A DNA stretch of 64,000 nt, taken from positions 1-64,000 of the forward strand of contig JAUIGN010000040.1 in assembly GCA_030430075.1 (NCBI GenBank), written 5' to 3'. A program made the position numbers and the translations under genes. This document shows positions 45,264 to 54,274 of the stretch, piece after piece. The notes under the pieces were generated by a model. The model saw nothing but the letters and a program-made list of their open reading frames with translations, searched no databases and was not told where the DNA came from. Position 1 is the first letter of the stretch. Each line of letters begins with the position of its first letter. The stretch comes from a bacterium. Lineage in GTDB: Bacteria; Planctomycetota; Planctomycetia; Pirellulales; Pirellulaceae.

Positions 45264-46495
45264 AGTCTTCCTTGAAAAGCCGAGCGAAGTAGCGACTCGG
45301 GCAAGCTCTCGATTGTCTGCAATTCGTTCCGCAAGGTGGCGTCAAGCGCGCGGACCCGTGACATCTTCGTATTCATGTTGTTTACTACGTCGCGTTGTTT
45401 AGCCATTGCGGGCACGGGAATAGGTAGCGCGCGGATCTGGCTTCGGGTGATCTTCTTCATTGATCCGCTTGCACCTCCGGCTCTTTCTCGCCAGTAACCC
45501 GTCGTGTACAGAAACGACAAGTAGGCTGTGAGGAACTGCGGCGCGACTTCTTCTCTAGCCCAAATCCGAATTGTCAAATCTGACGCGACCGTGCCGGTAG
45601 GCTCGCCTGGAAACATCGCGACACGGCCAACAAGCGCGGCAGTGTTGCTTCGTGCAAGCAGGACTTCATTTGGCGAAACAACACAGGCTTCGGCATCACT
45701 TGACCACATATGGGCGGTCTTAATTCCTGCTGGATCGAATCCGCTCTCAGTGAGGCACGCCGTCGTGATCGCGCGAATTTCCGTGTCGCCAGCGGTCGCA
45801 ATCGACCTTGATGGCAAGAGTTGGCAGACATCGCCAAGTGGCTGCCGATTAGCGTCCGCTTCATCCGGCGTAGCAAACACATTCCGCAGGTAGGCGGCGG
45901 GGAAGGCTTGGGCGGCTTCGAGTTGGGCTTCGGCTGCGGCCCGCGCCCGCTCCACAGCCGCCAACTGTTCCTTCAGAATCCCCGCAATCCGCTTCTGCTC
46001 GGGAAGGGCAGGCAATGCAACCCGCAAGTTCTTTAACCGCACTGCCGGCAAATGCGCGATGGTCGTTTGCGCGTGAGAGTCGGTGAATTCGCCGAGCCTT
46101 GCACCGAGCCAAAGACGGAACATCATAAAATGCGGATCGACGGCACCGTTTTTTGGCCGGAGTCGATGCAACGCCTTTTGGTAACAGCACCGCTCAATCT
46201 CGCCACCCCAAACCGCTGCGCGACCAGGTTCCCCGCCTTCGCAGACAAGCAGGTCGCCGGGGCGTAACTTGAACTTAACCTCTTGTTCTTCTGTGAAGTC
46301 CATTTCCGCCACTTCCGCCAGATCAAAACGATTCCATTGCACGTTGGCGTTGCGCAGATATGGAATTGGCCGTTCACCCGTCTTGCTCTTTGGCGACAGC
46401 ATCTTTCCTAACTGAATCTCGCAAACATCGCTCAGCTTGGCAGGTTGCCATCCGTAAGGAGTGAAATCGGAAAGTGACTCAATCGCCCCACTCAT
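45260..46495 (-). CDS. hsdS: Type I restriction specificity subunit (HsdS)
   Basis: Two target-recognition domains separated by a helical spacer. TRD1 runs from WQPAKLSDVCEIQLGKML to about LPALPEQKRIAGILKEQL; TRD2 from LGDVCQLLPSRSIAT to IPVPAMAKQRDVVNNM. Each ends in the conserved helical spacer that sets the spacing of the two half-sites (AERARAAAEAQLEAAQ and the final RALDATLRNELQTIESLPESLLRSAF). The recognition sequence cannot be read from protein. It overlaps hsdR by four bases (ATGA at 46492-46495) and hsdM by four. Length (411 aa) is normal. Swapping TRDs is typical for such genes, but no second copy is present. Confidence 0.92.
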   Translation of the reverse strand: MSGAIESLSDFTPYGWQPAKLSDVCEIQLGKMLSPKSKTGERPIPYLRNANVQWNRFDLAEVAEMDFTEEQEVKFKLRPGDLLVCEGGEPGRAAVWGGEIERCCYQKALHRLRPKNGAVDPHFMMFRLWLGARLGEFTDSHAQTTIAHLPAVRLKNLRVALPALPEQKRIAGILKEQLAAVERARAAAEAQLEAAQAFPAAYLRNVFATPDEADANRQPLGDVCQLLPSRSIATAGDTEIRAITTACLTESGFDPAGIKTAHMWSSDAEACVVSPNEVLLARSNTAALVGRVAMFPGEPTGTVASDLTIRIWAREEVAPQFLTAYLSFLYTTGYWRERAGGASGSMKKITRSQIRALPIPVPAMAKQRDVVNNMNTKMSRVRALDATLRNELQTIESLPESLLRSAFQGRL

Positions 46496-48894
46496 GCTGC
46501 AAACAATCTCGTCTTCGTTTCCAGCAGCACGTCGGCAGGCTTGCCGAGTTCGCGCAGCGCCTTGATCGGTCCTTCCTTCCCGCCGGCTTTGCGAACTTCA
46601 GGCGTATTGAAAATATCGGGGCTTTCCAGACCATCGGTTCCCGCCTTGCCGAACTGGCCGACAAGTGCTTCCAACGTATGCGCGGCTGGTGTCGGCAGAC
46701 CGGCGAGCCAGGCCGAGTGTTTGTAGAAGAAAGCGTCTGTCCGGTCGATCCGGGTTTTGGGGTCCAGGCCGTAACCCAAGTCCGCCAGCACGTCGTACAG
46801 GTCGTATTCGTCCATCTGGTCCAAGGCCCGCACCAGTAGCGGCGAACGGCCCGCGTCGGGCAGTCGGCCGAACAACTCCAGCCGCTTGTTCCGCACGATC
46901 CACAAGTCGCGGAAGTCGCTGATGTGGGCCGCTTCCTCAATCAAGCGCCGTGCCAGCCGTTCCTTGTATTCCTCGACGCTGATCTTCGTCATCACCCCGT
47001 TTACTTCGACCGGAATGGAATGGCCGGCTTCGGTCACTTCCACGTCAAAGCCTGCCACGATGATGCGCGGTTGCGGCGGTGGGGGCGGCGGCGGTGGTTC
47101 GGGGCCTGGGCCTTCGGGTGGTTCAGGCGGCGGCGGGCTGATAAACTTCTGGCCAAACAGGTCCGTCGTGCCGGTGTAGTCGTAGATGCGGAACATCAGC
47201 TTGCCGGTCGGTACGTCGATACGCGTTCCGCGGCCGACCATCTGATAGAAGTTGATGGGTGAATGGACGTACTTGAAAAACACAATGTTCCGCAGCGCCG
47301 GCACATCCACGCCCGTCGTCAGCAGTTCCACCGTTGTGGCAATGAAGTGGCTGCGTGTCGCACCCCGCAGTTCGGCCAGATAATCCTTGCCGCCAGCCGC
47401 CGTACACTTGAACGAGTAAGCGTCGAGCGGCTGCTTGCCCTGCTGGGCGCACCACTCGGCGTACAGGTTATTCATCATTGTCGCCACGTCGTCGGCGTGC
47501 CGGTCGCGTGCGCAGAAGATGACCGTCTTCTGCTCCGGGCCGCCGGTGGCGGTCAGGTACTTGAACAGGTCGCGGCACATCGCTTCCACGCGGTCGGGAA
47601 GCATCACTTGGGTTTCGTAGCTGGTGGCCTCGTACATGGCCTTTAGCTGGTCGGCGGTGACGGGCTGTCCGGTAATCGCGTCGATCGGATTACGGGCCAT
47701 GATGTCATCAAGCGTGATGCCGGTATCGTCCAGGTTGACGCGGCCTTCCTTGATTTCGCAGGCGGCCAAGTAGCCGTCTTCGATACCCTGGCCCAGCGAA
47801 TATTCGTAGACCGGCTCGCCGAAGTATTTGAGATTGTCAGCCGTGATCTGGGCGTCGGCCTTGGCTTCCGGCGAGTCGTCGCAGATGTCTTCGATTTCCC
47901 TGGGCGTCGCGGTCAGTCCGACTTGCACCGCTGCCGGGTTGCGGGTCAGCACCTGGGACCACTTGCCCCACGCCGAGCGGTGGCATTCGTCGATAACGAT
48001 ATGCGTGAAGAAGTTCTCCGAATAATGTGTCAGCAGGAAATTGGCATCGGCTTCGTCGGAGTCAACGCCCAGCGTCTGATACGTCGCCACGACGATTCGG
48101 GCGTTCTTCTGCGGGTCGCGGGTGTTGACGGCCGCCACATCGTTGCCGAACTCGTTTTGCAGAGCGCCCAGCGCCTGGGTTCGCAACTCGTCGCGATCGC
48201 AGACGAACAATGCCCGCCCCATCTTGCCGGCGTCGGCGATGCGGCGAAGTAATTGCACGGCGATGAACGTCTTGCCGGCCCCGGTCGCCAGGGAAAGCAG
48301 TGCCCGTTTCGGCTCGCCTTCTTTCTCGGCCTTGGCGACTTTCTCGAATGCGGCTCGAATCGCGGCGTCCTGATAGTACCGTCGCTTGGCTTCGCCGCCG
48401 GAATACGGGGTAACCAGCGGCTTGGCAACGTCGTCGGCCAGCCCGAAGCCCATGCCGGCTTCGTAGCGTGCCCGCAGTTCGTCGCAGGTGGGGAATTCGG
48501 CCATCGGCCGAGGCGCGGTGGTTGTCTTATTGAAGTTCTCGTATCCGACGAACATGTGCCCATTGCTGGAAAACACGAACGGCACGTTCAAACGCTTGCA
48601 ACGAGCGTAGGACTTGGCCTGCTCCAATCCGTGGCCAGGCGGGAGATTCTCCGCCTTGGCCTCGATAACGGCCACGGCCACGGGCTGGTCGCCATTGCTG
48701 ACTTTCACCCGTAAGGTGTAATCGACGCGGCCCTTGCTGCGCCGTCGGGGCTTGCCGTCGATGATTTCAATAGCGCCGGCCGTTTCCTCCCGGCGGATAT
48801 GCTCCTCCGTCCACCCGCGCGCATGGATAGCCGGGTCGATGAGTTTGGAACGAGTATCGGACTCGCCCAGCGGCGGATCATGAAGTCCGGACAT
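46492..48894 (-). CDS. hsdR: Type I restriction endonuclease subunit (HsdR), DEAD/DEAH translocase
   Basis: An N-terminal nuclease of PD-(D/E)xK type with VDYTLRVKV...PVAVAVIEAKAEN (catalytic Asp and E-x-K) is followed by a SF2 translocase with Walker A SLATGAGKTFIAVQ, DEAD-like box IDECHRSAWGKW and motif III GLTATP. Then come motifs near VIFCARDRHADDVATMM and VELLTTGVDVPALRNIVFFKY and GRGTR (motif VI). A Pro/Gly-rich linker (PPPPEPPEGPGPE) precedes the C-terminal helical domain. Length (800 aa) fits EcoEI-type HsdR. ATG at 48894 is chosen; GTG 48903 is possible. It is first in the operon and its leader holds a long inverted repeat. Confidence 0.93.
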   Translation of the reverse strand: MSGLHDPPLGESDTRSKLIDPAIHARGWTEEHIRREETAGAIEIIDGKPRRRSKGRVDYTLRVKVSNGDQPVAVAVIEAKAENLPPGHGLEQAKSYARCKRLNVPFVFSSNGHMFVGYENFNKTTTAPRPMAEFPTCDELRARYEAGMGFGLADDVAKPLVTPYSGGEAKRRYYQDAAIRAAFEKVAKAEKEGEPKRALLSLATGAGKTFIAVQLLRRIADAGKMGRALFVCDRDELRTQALGALQNEFGNDVAAVNTRDPQKNARIVVATYQTLGVDSDEADANFLLTHYSENFFTHIVIDECHRSAWGKWSQVLTRNPAAVQVGLTATPREIEDICDDSPEAKADAQITADNLKYFGEPVYEYSLGQGIEDGYLAACEIKEGRVNLDDTGITLDDIMARNPIDAITGQPVTADQLKAMYEATSYETQVMLPDRVEAMCRDLFKYLTATGGPEQKTVIFCARDRHADDVATMMNNLYAEWCAQQGKQPLDAYSFKCTAAGGKDYLAELRGATRSHFIATTVELLTTGVDVPALRNIVFFKYVHSPINFYQMVGRGTRIDVPTGKLMFRIYDYTGTTDLFGQKFISPPPPEPPEGPGPEPPPPPPPPQPRIIVAGFDVEVTEAGHSIPVEVNGVMTKISVEEYKERLARRLIEEAAHISDFRDLWIVRNKRLELFGRLPDAGRSPLLVRALDQMDEYDLYDVLADLGYGLDPKTRIDRTDAFFYKHSAWLAGLPTPAAHTLEALVGQFGKAGTDGLESPDIFNTPEVRKAGGKEGPIKALRELGKPADVLLETKTRLFAA

Positions 48895-48960
48895 GGAAAG
48901 CACCTACCTAAGATCGGGCCGAGCCAGGGGGCGTCGCGGTAGGTAGGTGCTATGCTTTCC
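48895..48960 (-). promoter_or_regulatory. Inverted repeat in the hsdR leader, ending at the start codon
   Basis: In hsdR orientation the 5' arm is GGAAAG-CATA-GCACCTACCTA and the 3' arm TAGGTAGGTGCTTTCC, which is directly followed by ATG 48894. The perfect core is CACCTACCTA/TAGGTAGGTG with outer GGAAAG/CTTTCC pairing and a 29-base loop. It could be an operator for the restriction operon, or an mRNA hairpin hiding the ribosome site (AGGTAGGTG). Both readings are inference from the sequence. The remaining stretch to 49187 has no recognisable gene. Confidence 0.7.
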
Positions 48961-49187
48961 GCCGCAAGCGTCCCCAGGCTCGATTGGAAGTCCTTTACGG
49001 AGCGACCGTTACGGACACCCGAACGGGGGCATTTTAGCTGATCACGATTGACCTAGATAGTCTGCCGTGTTGCGTCCAGTGCAGGCCGGTGGGAGGATTC
49101 CAGCGGGTGAAGGCCATTCGACATGGCCCGGATCAGCGGGCAGAAACGCCGGGATTCACCAGTCAATTCGTGGCCAAGTGGCAGCGA

Positions 49188-49721
49188 TTAGCAGTCATTT
49201 CGAGTCTGCTCGACGGTGTAACGAACTTTGGCGGACGATCGTGGTGCCGCATTCTGGATCTTAACAATACCATCGAGGAGGGCCTTGGCGGACTTCAGGC
49301 GCAAGTCAGGTTCCTCTTCGGAATCCATCCGTTCGCGTAGGCAGTCGATCGCGTCGCTGGCCGCCTCGGCGAGCTTTGTAACGATCGAATCTCGAATCGC
49401 CTCGCGGCCAGCTTCAACTTGCTGGCGAAACACGGGATCCGCCAGACGTCGGTAGGCGGTACGAACACTCATTCCCGCACCCCCGGCGGCACTTTCGACA
49501 TGCCCACCCAACATGAGAATCTCAAAGAGGGCCTCCCCTTCGGCATCGCCGGATCCCAGTTCCCGAACGTCGCAGGCGGGTCGCGTTGCTTCGACCATCG
49601 CCACGATGCCGGCCTTGACTGCATCTGGCAGGTCACCCCACTGATCGACGATTGCCTGCAAGTCCGGAGGGATAGGGACGTTTTTCGGTTCAACTGCTGC
49701 GCCTGGCGCTGCGCTACCCAC
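49188..49721 (-). CDS. Terminase small-subunit-like / HTH protein of unknown function
   Basis: A 177-residue helical protein. The central part GGAGMSVRTAYRRLADPVFRQ resembles the HTH of phage terminase small-subunit-like proteins, followed by a long helix (QVEAGREAIRDSIVTKLAEA) and RLKSAKALLDGIVKIQ. Start is GTG at 49721. It lies 20 bases from the 3' end of tRNA-Arg, a common place for integrated elements, but no integrase, capsid or large terminase is nearby. It may be an orphan remnant or a stand-alone DNA-binding protein; the terminase link is weak. Confidence 0.6.
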   Translation of the reverse strand: MGSAAPGAAVEPKNVPIPPDLQAIVDQWGDLPDAVKAGIVAMVEATRPACDVRELGSGDAEGEALFEILMLGGHVESAAGGAGMSVRTAYRRLADPVFRQQVEAGREAIRDSIVTKLAEAASDAIDCLRERMDSEEEPDLRLKSAKALLDGIVKIQNAAPRSSAKVRYTVEQTRNDC

Positions 49722-49741
49722 CTGCGATCGTCGTAAGTCAG

Positions 49742-49815
49742 CACGCCCGGTTGGATTCGAACCAACGACCTGCGGATTAGAAGTCCGCTGCTCTATCCAG
49801 CTGAGCTACGGGCGC
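49742..49815 (-). tRNA. tRNA-Arg (anticodon TCT)
   Basis: Reading the minus strand gives acceptor stem GCGCCCG paired with CGGGCGT, D-arm AGCTCAGCTGGATAGAGC, anticodon stem GCGGA/TCCGC around CTTCTAA (anticodon TCT, arginine AGA codons) and T-arm GTTGGTTCGAATCCAAC. 74 nt with discriminator G; CCA is not encoded. Located between the terminase-like gene and a gene-free stretch. Confidence 0.97.
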
Positions 49816-50029
49816 TGAAAAGCTTTGGCTTGTCTCGAGCGGTCGTTTGGTGGTGCAAACGCGATAAACATCATGTCGGTCAGCGGTGGGGCTGCCGAAT
49901 GATGCGACAGGAAATCGTGACTTGCCAGGCACCAACCTTCACGCTCCGCAATTTTACTCGGCGTCGATCCCTGGCGGAAGCCAACTGGGACCTGTCAGGC
50001 GGGCCGCAGTTGTTGGCCGGATTCCTCTC

Positions 50030-50110
50030 ACGGCGTGGGGCTCGAACCGGCCGTTTGGCGTGGGTTTCTAACCCCCGCGAAACCGCGGACCGGAGGTCTT
50101 CAACTGCCGG
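50030..50110 (+). repeat. Diverged third copy of the repeat-array terminal motif
   Basis: CGTGGGTTTCTAACCCCCGC followed by GAAACCGCGGACCGGAGGTC matches, with a few substitutions, the last unit plus terminal motif of the arrays at 24.5 kb and 28.5 kb. Only one degenerate unit is present. The surrounding gap from 49816 to 50260 shows no gene. Confidence 0.75.
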
Positions 50111-50260
50111 CCTTGGAGACACGCTCGAGGCGGGTGGAAGCTGTCAGGCCGCAATTCGTCAAGCACGGCATGACCTGCGGATTGACGGCTTTGATTTGCC
50201 GGTCGCCACCGCCGCCGGACAGTGGCGACATTCATCAACAACCGGGGCCCCGCAGTCGAA

Positions 50261-51190
50261 TTAGCGGAGTTTCGTGGCTTGGCCGACGCGGCCCAAGCCG
50301 TCGATGAACACCAAGTCTTTGAGTGAAATCGTGCGCACTTGCAGCGCGATCGTCTGGCCGACTCGGTCCGGCCGAGTCGACTTGGTGACATGCGTTGTCA
50401 ACGAGCCTTGCTTTACGCCCCAGGTACCGGAGGAGACCGGGGTTTGGACAAATACCGAATGGAACGTGCTCAATTCAAGCGACTCCCGCGAACTGCGGAA
50501 CGTTCCATTCCGGTCGAAGGTAACGTCCAGCAACCCTGCCCCGTCGCTGAGACGCCAGGTACCGACGATCAAGTTGGCCACGTCACTGTCTGAGAGGGCT
50601 GCCGGGACGGGCGTGGTGGTGGCTGGTGTCGCTGGAGCGGGCTGGGACGGGGGAGCCGGAAGTTGTGCCGGCGGCGCGGTCGGGCGCATCGGTGGTGGCG
50701 GGAGATCGGCCAGTTGGACTTCCGCCGGCCGCTCCGTATCCCGCTCCAAGACCAACAGCATGCGACGTGAACCCTGGTGTGCCGAGAAATCGGTGGGAAA
50801 GGCGGTGAGCGTCGGAATCCCCAGGCAGACCACCAGGCGTTCGTTATCGAATTTGTAGATTCCCTGACTCTCGACCTTCTCCTGGGCGACGAAGACAATT
50901 CTCTTGGGGTACGTCGCGGGGTCGATCGAGAAGGTCTTGATCCGCTTCTTGCCGTCCAGCCGGTCGGTGAAGATCAGCCCATTCTCAACGATCTCGACTC
51001 GGCCGCCCGACGGGAGCCAGAGCTTGATCCGATCAGCCGGAATGACCGACCCATCGTCGACCAATTCCGTGATTCGCCAGCGGCCCTGCAAACGGTTGCG
51101 TTCTGGCTGAGTACCGTCGGTTTGGGCAGCGGCAAACGAGCAGGTGAGGCTGAGCGCGACGAGCAAGACATGGCGGCCGGTGTGATCCAT
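50261..51190 (-). CDS. Secreted TIGR03067-domain protein with Pro-rich linker
   Basis: Signal peptide HVLLVALSLTCSFAAAQ, then a lipocalin-like TIGR03067 domain (NRLQGRWRITELVDDGSVIP through KRIKTFSIDPATYPKRIVFV and GIYKFDNERLVVCLGIPT). A Pro/Ala-rich linker follows (APPAQLPAPPSQPAPATPA), and a second C-terminal domain resembling the same fold (LIVGTWRLSDGAGLLDVTFDRNGTF). TIGR03067 is found mainly in Planctomycetes and has no known function; ligand binding is only guessed from the lipocalin-like form. ATG 51190 is chosen over the upstream open frame because of the signal peptide. Single gene. Confidence 0.82.
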   Translation of the reverse strand: MDHTGRHVLLVALSLTCSFAAAQTDGTQPERNRLQGRWRITELVDDGSVIPADRIKLWLPSGGRVEIVENGLIFTDRLDGKKRIKTFSIDPATYPKRIVFVAQEKVESQGIYKFDNERLVVCLGIPTLTAFPTDFSAHQGSRRMLLVLERDTERPAEVQLADLPPPPMRPTAPPAQLPAPPSQPAPATPATTTPVPAALSDSDVANLIVGTWRLSDGAGLLDVTFDRNGTFRSSRESLELSTFHSVFVQTPVSSGTWGVKQGSLTTHVTKSTRPDRVGQTIALQVRTISLKDLVFIDGLGRVGQATKLR

Positions 51191-51575
51191 CCGAGTGATT
51201 CCTTTCCCTGAATGACAATCCATTTCCGGCGACGACCCGTCGGCCGGACGTTCAGACGCACCGTAACGGCACGCCCTGAACGCCGCCGATTTTCGACAAT
51301 CTGACACCGGACTTCAAGCTCAGTCCGATCGATCCCGACCTGTTTATGCGGGGCCAGTCAACCCACCGTGGAACGCGTCACATACGACGCGCGAAAATCA
51401 GCGGCACGGACTTGCAGGAGGTCGTTGGTGACAGCTTCCTACCTCAGGCCGGACCGCATTACGTCGGGCACAGCCATCACCCGCGGCATGACGAGAGCAC
51501 GACTCACTCGAGTCGCCTGCAGCGAGTGCCAGGCTGCGTTGGGGATGTTGTTGATGACCCGCTCCAGCGGGGCGT
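51191..51575. other. Intergenic gap, nothing recognised
   Basis: About 385 bases between two minus-strand genes. No motif, RNA or repeat was found on inspection. It may hold the promoter of the TIGR03067 gene. Confidence 0.4.
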
Positions 51576-52559
51576 CTAGCCCAGGACGCCAATGTTAATG
51601 TAGGCGTGCACGTGCGGCGCTCCGCGGAAATGCCAGACAAACGAAGGCCCTTCCACGCGCCAGATGTCCCACACCTTGTCGTCGTCCAGATCGTCTTCCT
51701 GGTAAAACGCCATGTGCAATTTGTTCAGGCCGCCGGTCGCTTTGAGGATCCGGAACACTTCCTTGACATCCTGTTCGCGGTAAGGGGCGAGGAGCGTCTT
51801 CAGGACCGATTCGACGAGTTCCTTCTGGTCGGAAGCGAGCGTCCCGACATTCACGCCCGGAAACGAGCCGCCTTCGCCCTGGATTTTGACGCGCGATTCC
51901 GGCGGCGCCTTCGGGACGAGCGCCTGCTTTGCCTGGTCAGGATCCAGGGCGTGGAAGACTTCGTTAACCCGCTTCGTCTGGTAGTGAAACAGGTTCTGCT
52001 TCGGGTCGGATTCTCCGTGACCATATACGATTGGTCCGCCGAAGGCGATTTTGTCCTGACGGTTGCCGTCGGCTCGCAGCGTCAGGTGGCGGCCGGTCAG
52101 TTCGAGCTGGAAGTTCTTGTCGTCCGGTTCGCCAAAAATGGCAATATGATACGACTCGAATCCTTTCGGCGCGTCAGCCAGCATCTGCTTACGGAGCAGG
52201 TCGTAGCCGTCACCGCTAGTCGTTTCGTGGACCACTTTGTCGATCAACTTACGCTGTTCCTCGGTGTAGAAGTCGTCGCCGATTGTTGGATCGGTGATCT
52301 TCCAATTCGCGCTGATCCGATGTCGCAGCTTGTGATCCACAGGGAAGCAGATCTCCTTCCGTTGGTCTGCCGACAGAGATGCGTGGAGTTGCTTGACGGT
52401 CGAGTTGGTGTCGGCCGGTTGTGCGGCCTGGCTGGTCGCCGCGGCGCCGACCAGGGGCAAGGTGGCGGTGGCAGCGAGGGTCGTGGCGCCGGCGCGCTTG
52501 ACAAATTCGCGGCGGTCGACAAGATCGCTTTGGCATTCGGGGCAATTGGCATCACGCAT
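51576..52559 (-). CDS. Tat-exported DUF3500 protein
   Basis: N-terminal CPECQSDLVDRREFVKRAGAT has a twin-arginine-like RREFVKR before the hydrophobic AGATTLAATATLPLVGAA, fitting Tat export. The rest is DUF3500: HHxxH-like positions are not obvious, but blocks GFESYHIAIFGEPDDKNFQLELTGRHLTL, FGGPIVYGHGESD, and the C-terminal KVWDIWRVEGPSFVWHFRGAPHVHAYINIG match the family. DUF3500 function is unknown. ATG 52559 chosen because it begins the CxxC/Tat region. It is divergent from the S41-like gene at 52721. Confidence 0.85.
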   Translation of the reverse strand: MRDANCPECQSDLVDRREFVKRAGATTLAATATLPLVGAAATSQAAQPADTNSTVKQLHASLSADQRKEICFPVDHKLRHRISANWKITDPTIGDDFYTEEQRKLIDKVVHETTSGDGYDLLRKQMLADAPKGFESYHIAIFGEPDDKNFQLELTGRHLTLRADGNRQDKIAFGGPIVYGHGESDPKQNLFHYQTKRVNEVFHALDPDQAKQALVPKAPPESRVKIQGEGGSFPGVNVGTLASDQKELVESVLKTLLAPYREQDVKEVFRILKATGGLNKLHMAFYQEDDLDDDKVWDIWRVEGPSFVWHFRGAPHVHAYINIGVLG

Positions 52560-52720
52560 CGTCGGGGGACTCCACGAAAAGAGGAATGGTATTCGGCTCG
52601 GCACGACAGCAAGTCGTCAGCTCAGCACTTTAACGGATTTGATTGCGTCAATGCAACAAAATGGGTACCGTTCAAGAAAGGCGGGTTCGCCATATCGTCA
52701 GACCTCCGGAGACTTTGAGC

Positions 52721-54274
52721 ATGATCTCTCGTCAGATAGCACGGCGGCGAAAGCCGGCACCGGTGGCGGCGGCAATTCTTTTCATGGGGGGGCTGGCTGC
52801 CGTGGGGGGCGTCCGGTTGTCTGCTCAGGAGGCCGCAGCGACGGCACCCGGCGAAGCCGTCCAACAGTGGTTTGCCATTTCGGAGGTCATCCTCCGCCGG
52901 CACGTCGACCCGCCAACGCGGCAAGAACTGCTCAAAGCCGCTGTCCAAGCAGTCTACGCCGTCGCAAAGCAAGAAACGCCGCGCGGGCTGGCGCGAAGGC
53001 TGTCGGAGGAGTCCAGCCCGGAAGGGTTGTCTCGGCTGTTGCAGGAGCAGCTTGACAGGGCATTGGAGGATCACGGGTTGTCGGCCGAGGCGGCCCGGCG
53101 AGCCGGCATCGAGGGAATTCTCCGGCGGGCTGTCGGGCGCCGGTTTTTCGCGGCGGAGATGGCGGGCGGAGCAATTCCCAGCCTGATACCGCTTTCCGAA
53201 TTCTATGTGCAGCAACAGTTGCGAGACAACCAGTACGTGGGTATCGGAATTCAGTTGTCCGTCAAGGATTCGTACCCGGTCATGAACAAGGCCTTTCCGC
53301 GAGGGCCGGCCTGGAATGCCGGCGGCCGCGACGGCGATCTGATGGTGTCCATCGACGGCATCGATGCCAAGGACATGCCGTTGACGCGTGTTGTCAAGTT
53401 GCTTCGCGGTCAGGCGGGTAAGCCGACCACCGTCGTCGTCCGCCGCCCGAATGAGAAGGAAACGCGGACGCTGAATATGGTGCGCGGCGTGGTTCCGTTC
53501 GACACGGTTTTGGGCGTCGAACGTGACGACCAACAGGATTGGCGGTATACGTCGAAGGTCGACCCGCGCATCGCCTATTTGAAATTCGAGTCGCTCCGCG
53601 GCAGCACCCCCGCGGAACTCCGGCGCGTTGCGAGCCAGGTGCGGGCGGCCGGCTGCCGAGCCGTGATCCTCGATTTTCGCCGCACGCAAGCGGGCGAGTT
53701 GCGTCATGCCGTCATGGTGGCCGATCTGCTGCTGGGGGCGGGCCCGCTGGGACACGTGCTGGATGCCGATCGGCAGAGAGCGTTTGCTTCTGCGGCGGAA
53801 CAGTTGTTCGCGGGTTGGCCGATGGCCGTCTTGATTGACCCCAGTACGGCCGGGCAGGCTGAATGGATTGCGGCGGCACTGCAAGACAACCAGCGGGCCG
53901 TGCTGGTCGGCCAGCCGACGGCCGGCCAGGGCGCGCTGGTCGAGCTTGTCGAATTGCCGATGGGGCTTGGCGGAATGCGGCTGAACACAGGCAGCCTGTA
54001 TCGCGCGAACGGCGAGCCTCTCAGCCGGCCGATGCCGGCCGCCGCCACGATGCTGATGCAGCAGGCCGGCGCAAGGAATGGTATCGCCGGGCGGGGCTTT
54101 CCTGCCCGCTTCCGCGGACTGGTACCGGACCGTCAGGTCGCGGCGACCAAGGCGATGGGCGAGGCGGTCAGGCAGTTGCAGGAGACGCTCGGCGCGCCAC
54201 CTCCGGCCCAGGATCCAGGGCCCGTGCCGGCCGCCGTGGAGGAGGCGGCAGCTCCTGCGGCCGGCGATTCGTAG
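52721..54274 (+). CDS. S41-type protein with PDZ domain and lost catalytic dyad
   Basis: Secreted protein (signal AAAILFMGGLAAVGG) with a helical prodomain, a PDZ domain (about 170-245: YVGIGIQLSVKDSYPVMNKA, GPAWNAGGRDGDLMVSIDG) and an S41 core (IAYLKFESLRGSTPAELRR, GCRAVILDFRRT). In active family members the block is S-x-S-x-S-E with a Lys 25 residues later. Here the aligned block is TAGQAEWIAAALQD, so the catalytic Ser position is Gly378, and the Lys position is Gln403 in VGQPTAGQG. It therefore looks like an inactive CtpA-type pseudo-protease that may act as a peptide-binding scaffold. ATG 52721 begins a good signal peptide. Confidence 0.85.
   Translation: MISRQIARRRKPAPVAAAILFMGGLAAVGGVRLSAQEAAATAPGEAVQQWFAISEVILRRHVDPPTRQELLKAAVQAVYAVAKQETPRGLARRLSEESSPEGLSRLLQEQLDRALEDHGLSAEAARRAGIEGILRRAVGRRFFAAEMAGGAIPSLIPLSEFYVQQQLRDNQYVGIGIQLSVKDSYPVMNKAFPRGPAWNAGGRDGDLMVSIDGIDAKDMPLTRVVKLLRGQAGKPTTVVVRRPNEKETRTLNMVRGVVPFDTVLGVERDDQQDWRYTSKVDPRIAYLKFESLRGSTPAELRRVASQVRAAGCRAVILDFRRTQAGELRHAVMVADLLLGAGPLGHVLDADRQRAFASAAEQLFAGWPMAVLIDPSTAGQAEWIAAALQDNQRAVLVGQPTAGQGALVELVELPMGLGGMRLNTGSLYRANGEPLSRPMPAAATMLMQQAGARNGIAGRGFPARFRGLVPDRQVAATKAMGEAVRQLQETLGAPPPAQDPGPVPAAVEEAAAPAAGDS

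Noticed and set aside
48951..49264. Short frames upstream of hsdR, thought to be a controller protein
   Set aside because: No helix-turn-helix pattern and no ribosome site, so no C-protein is claimed.
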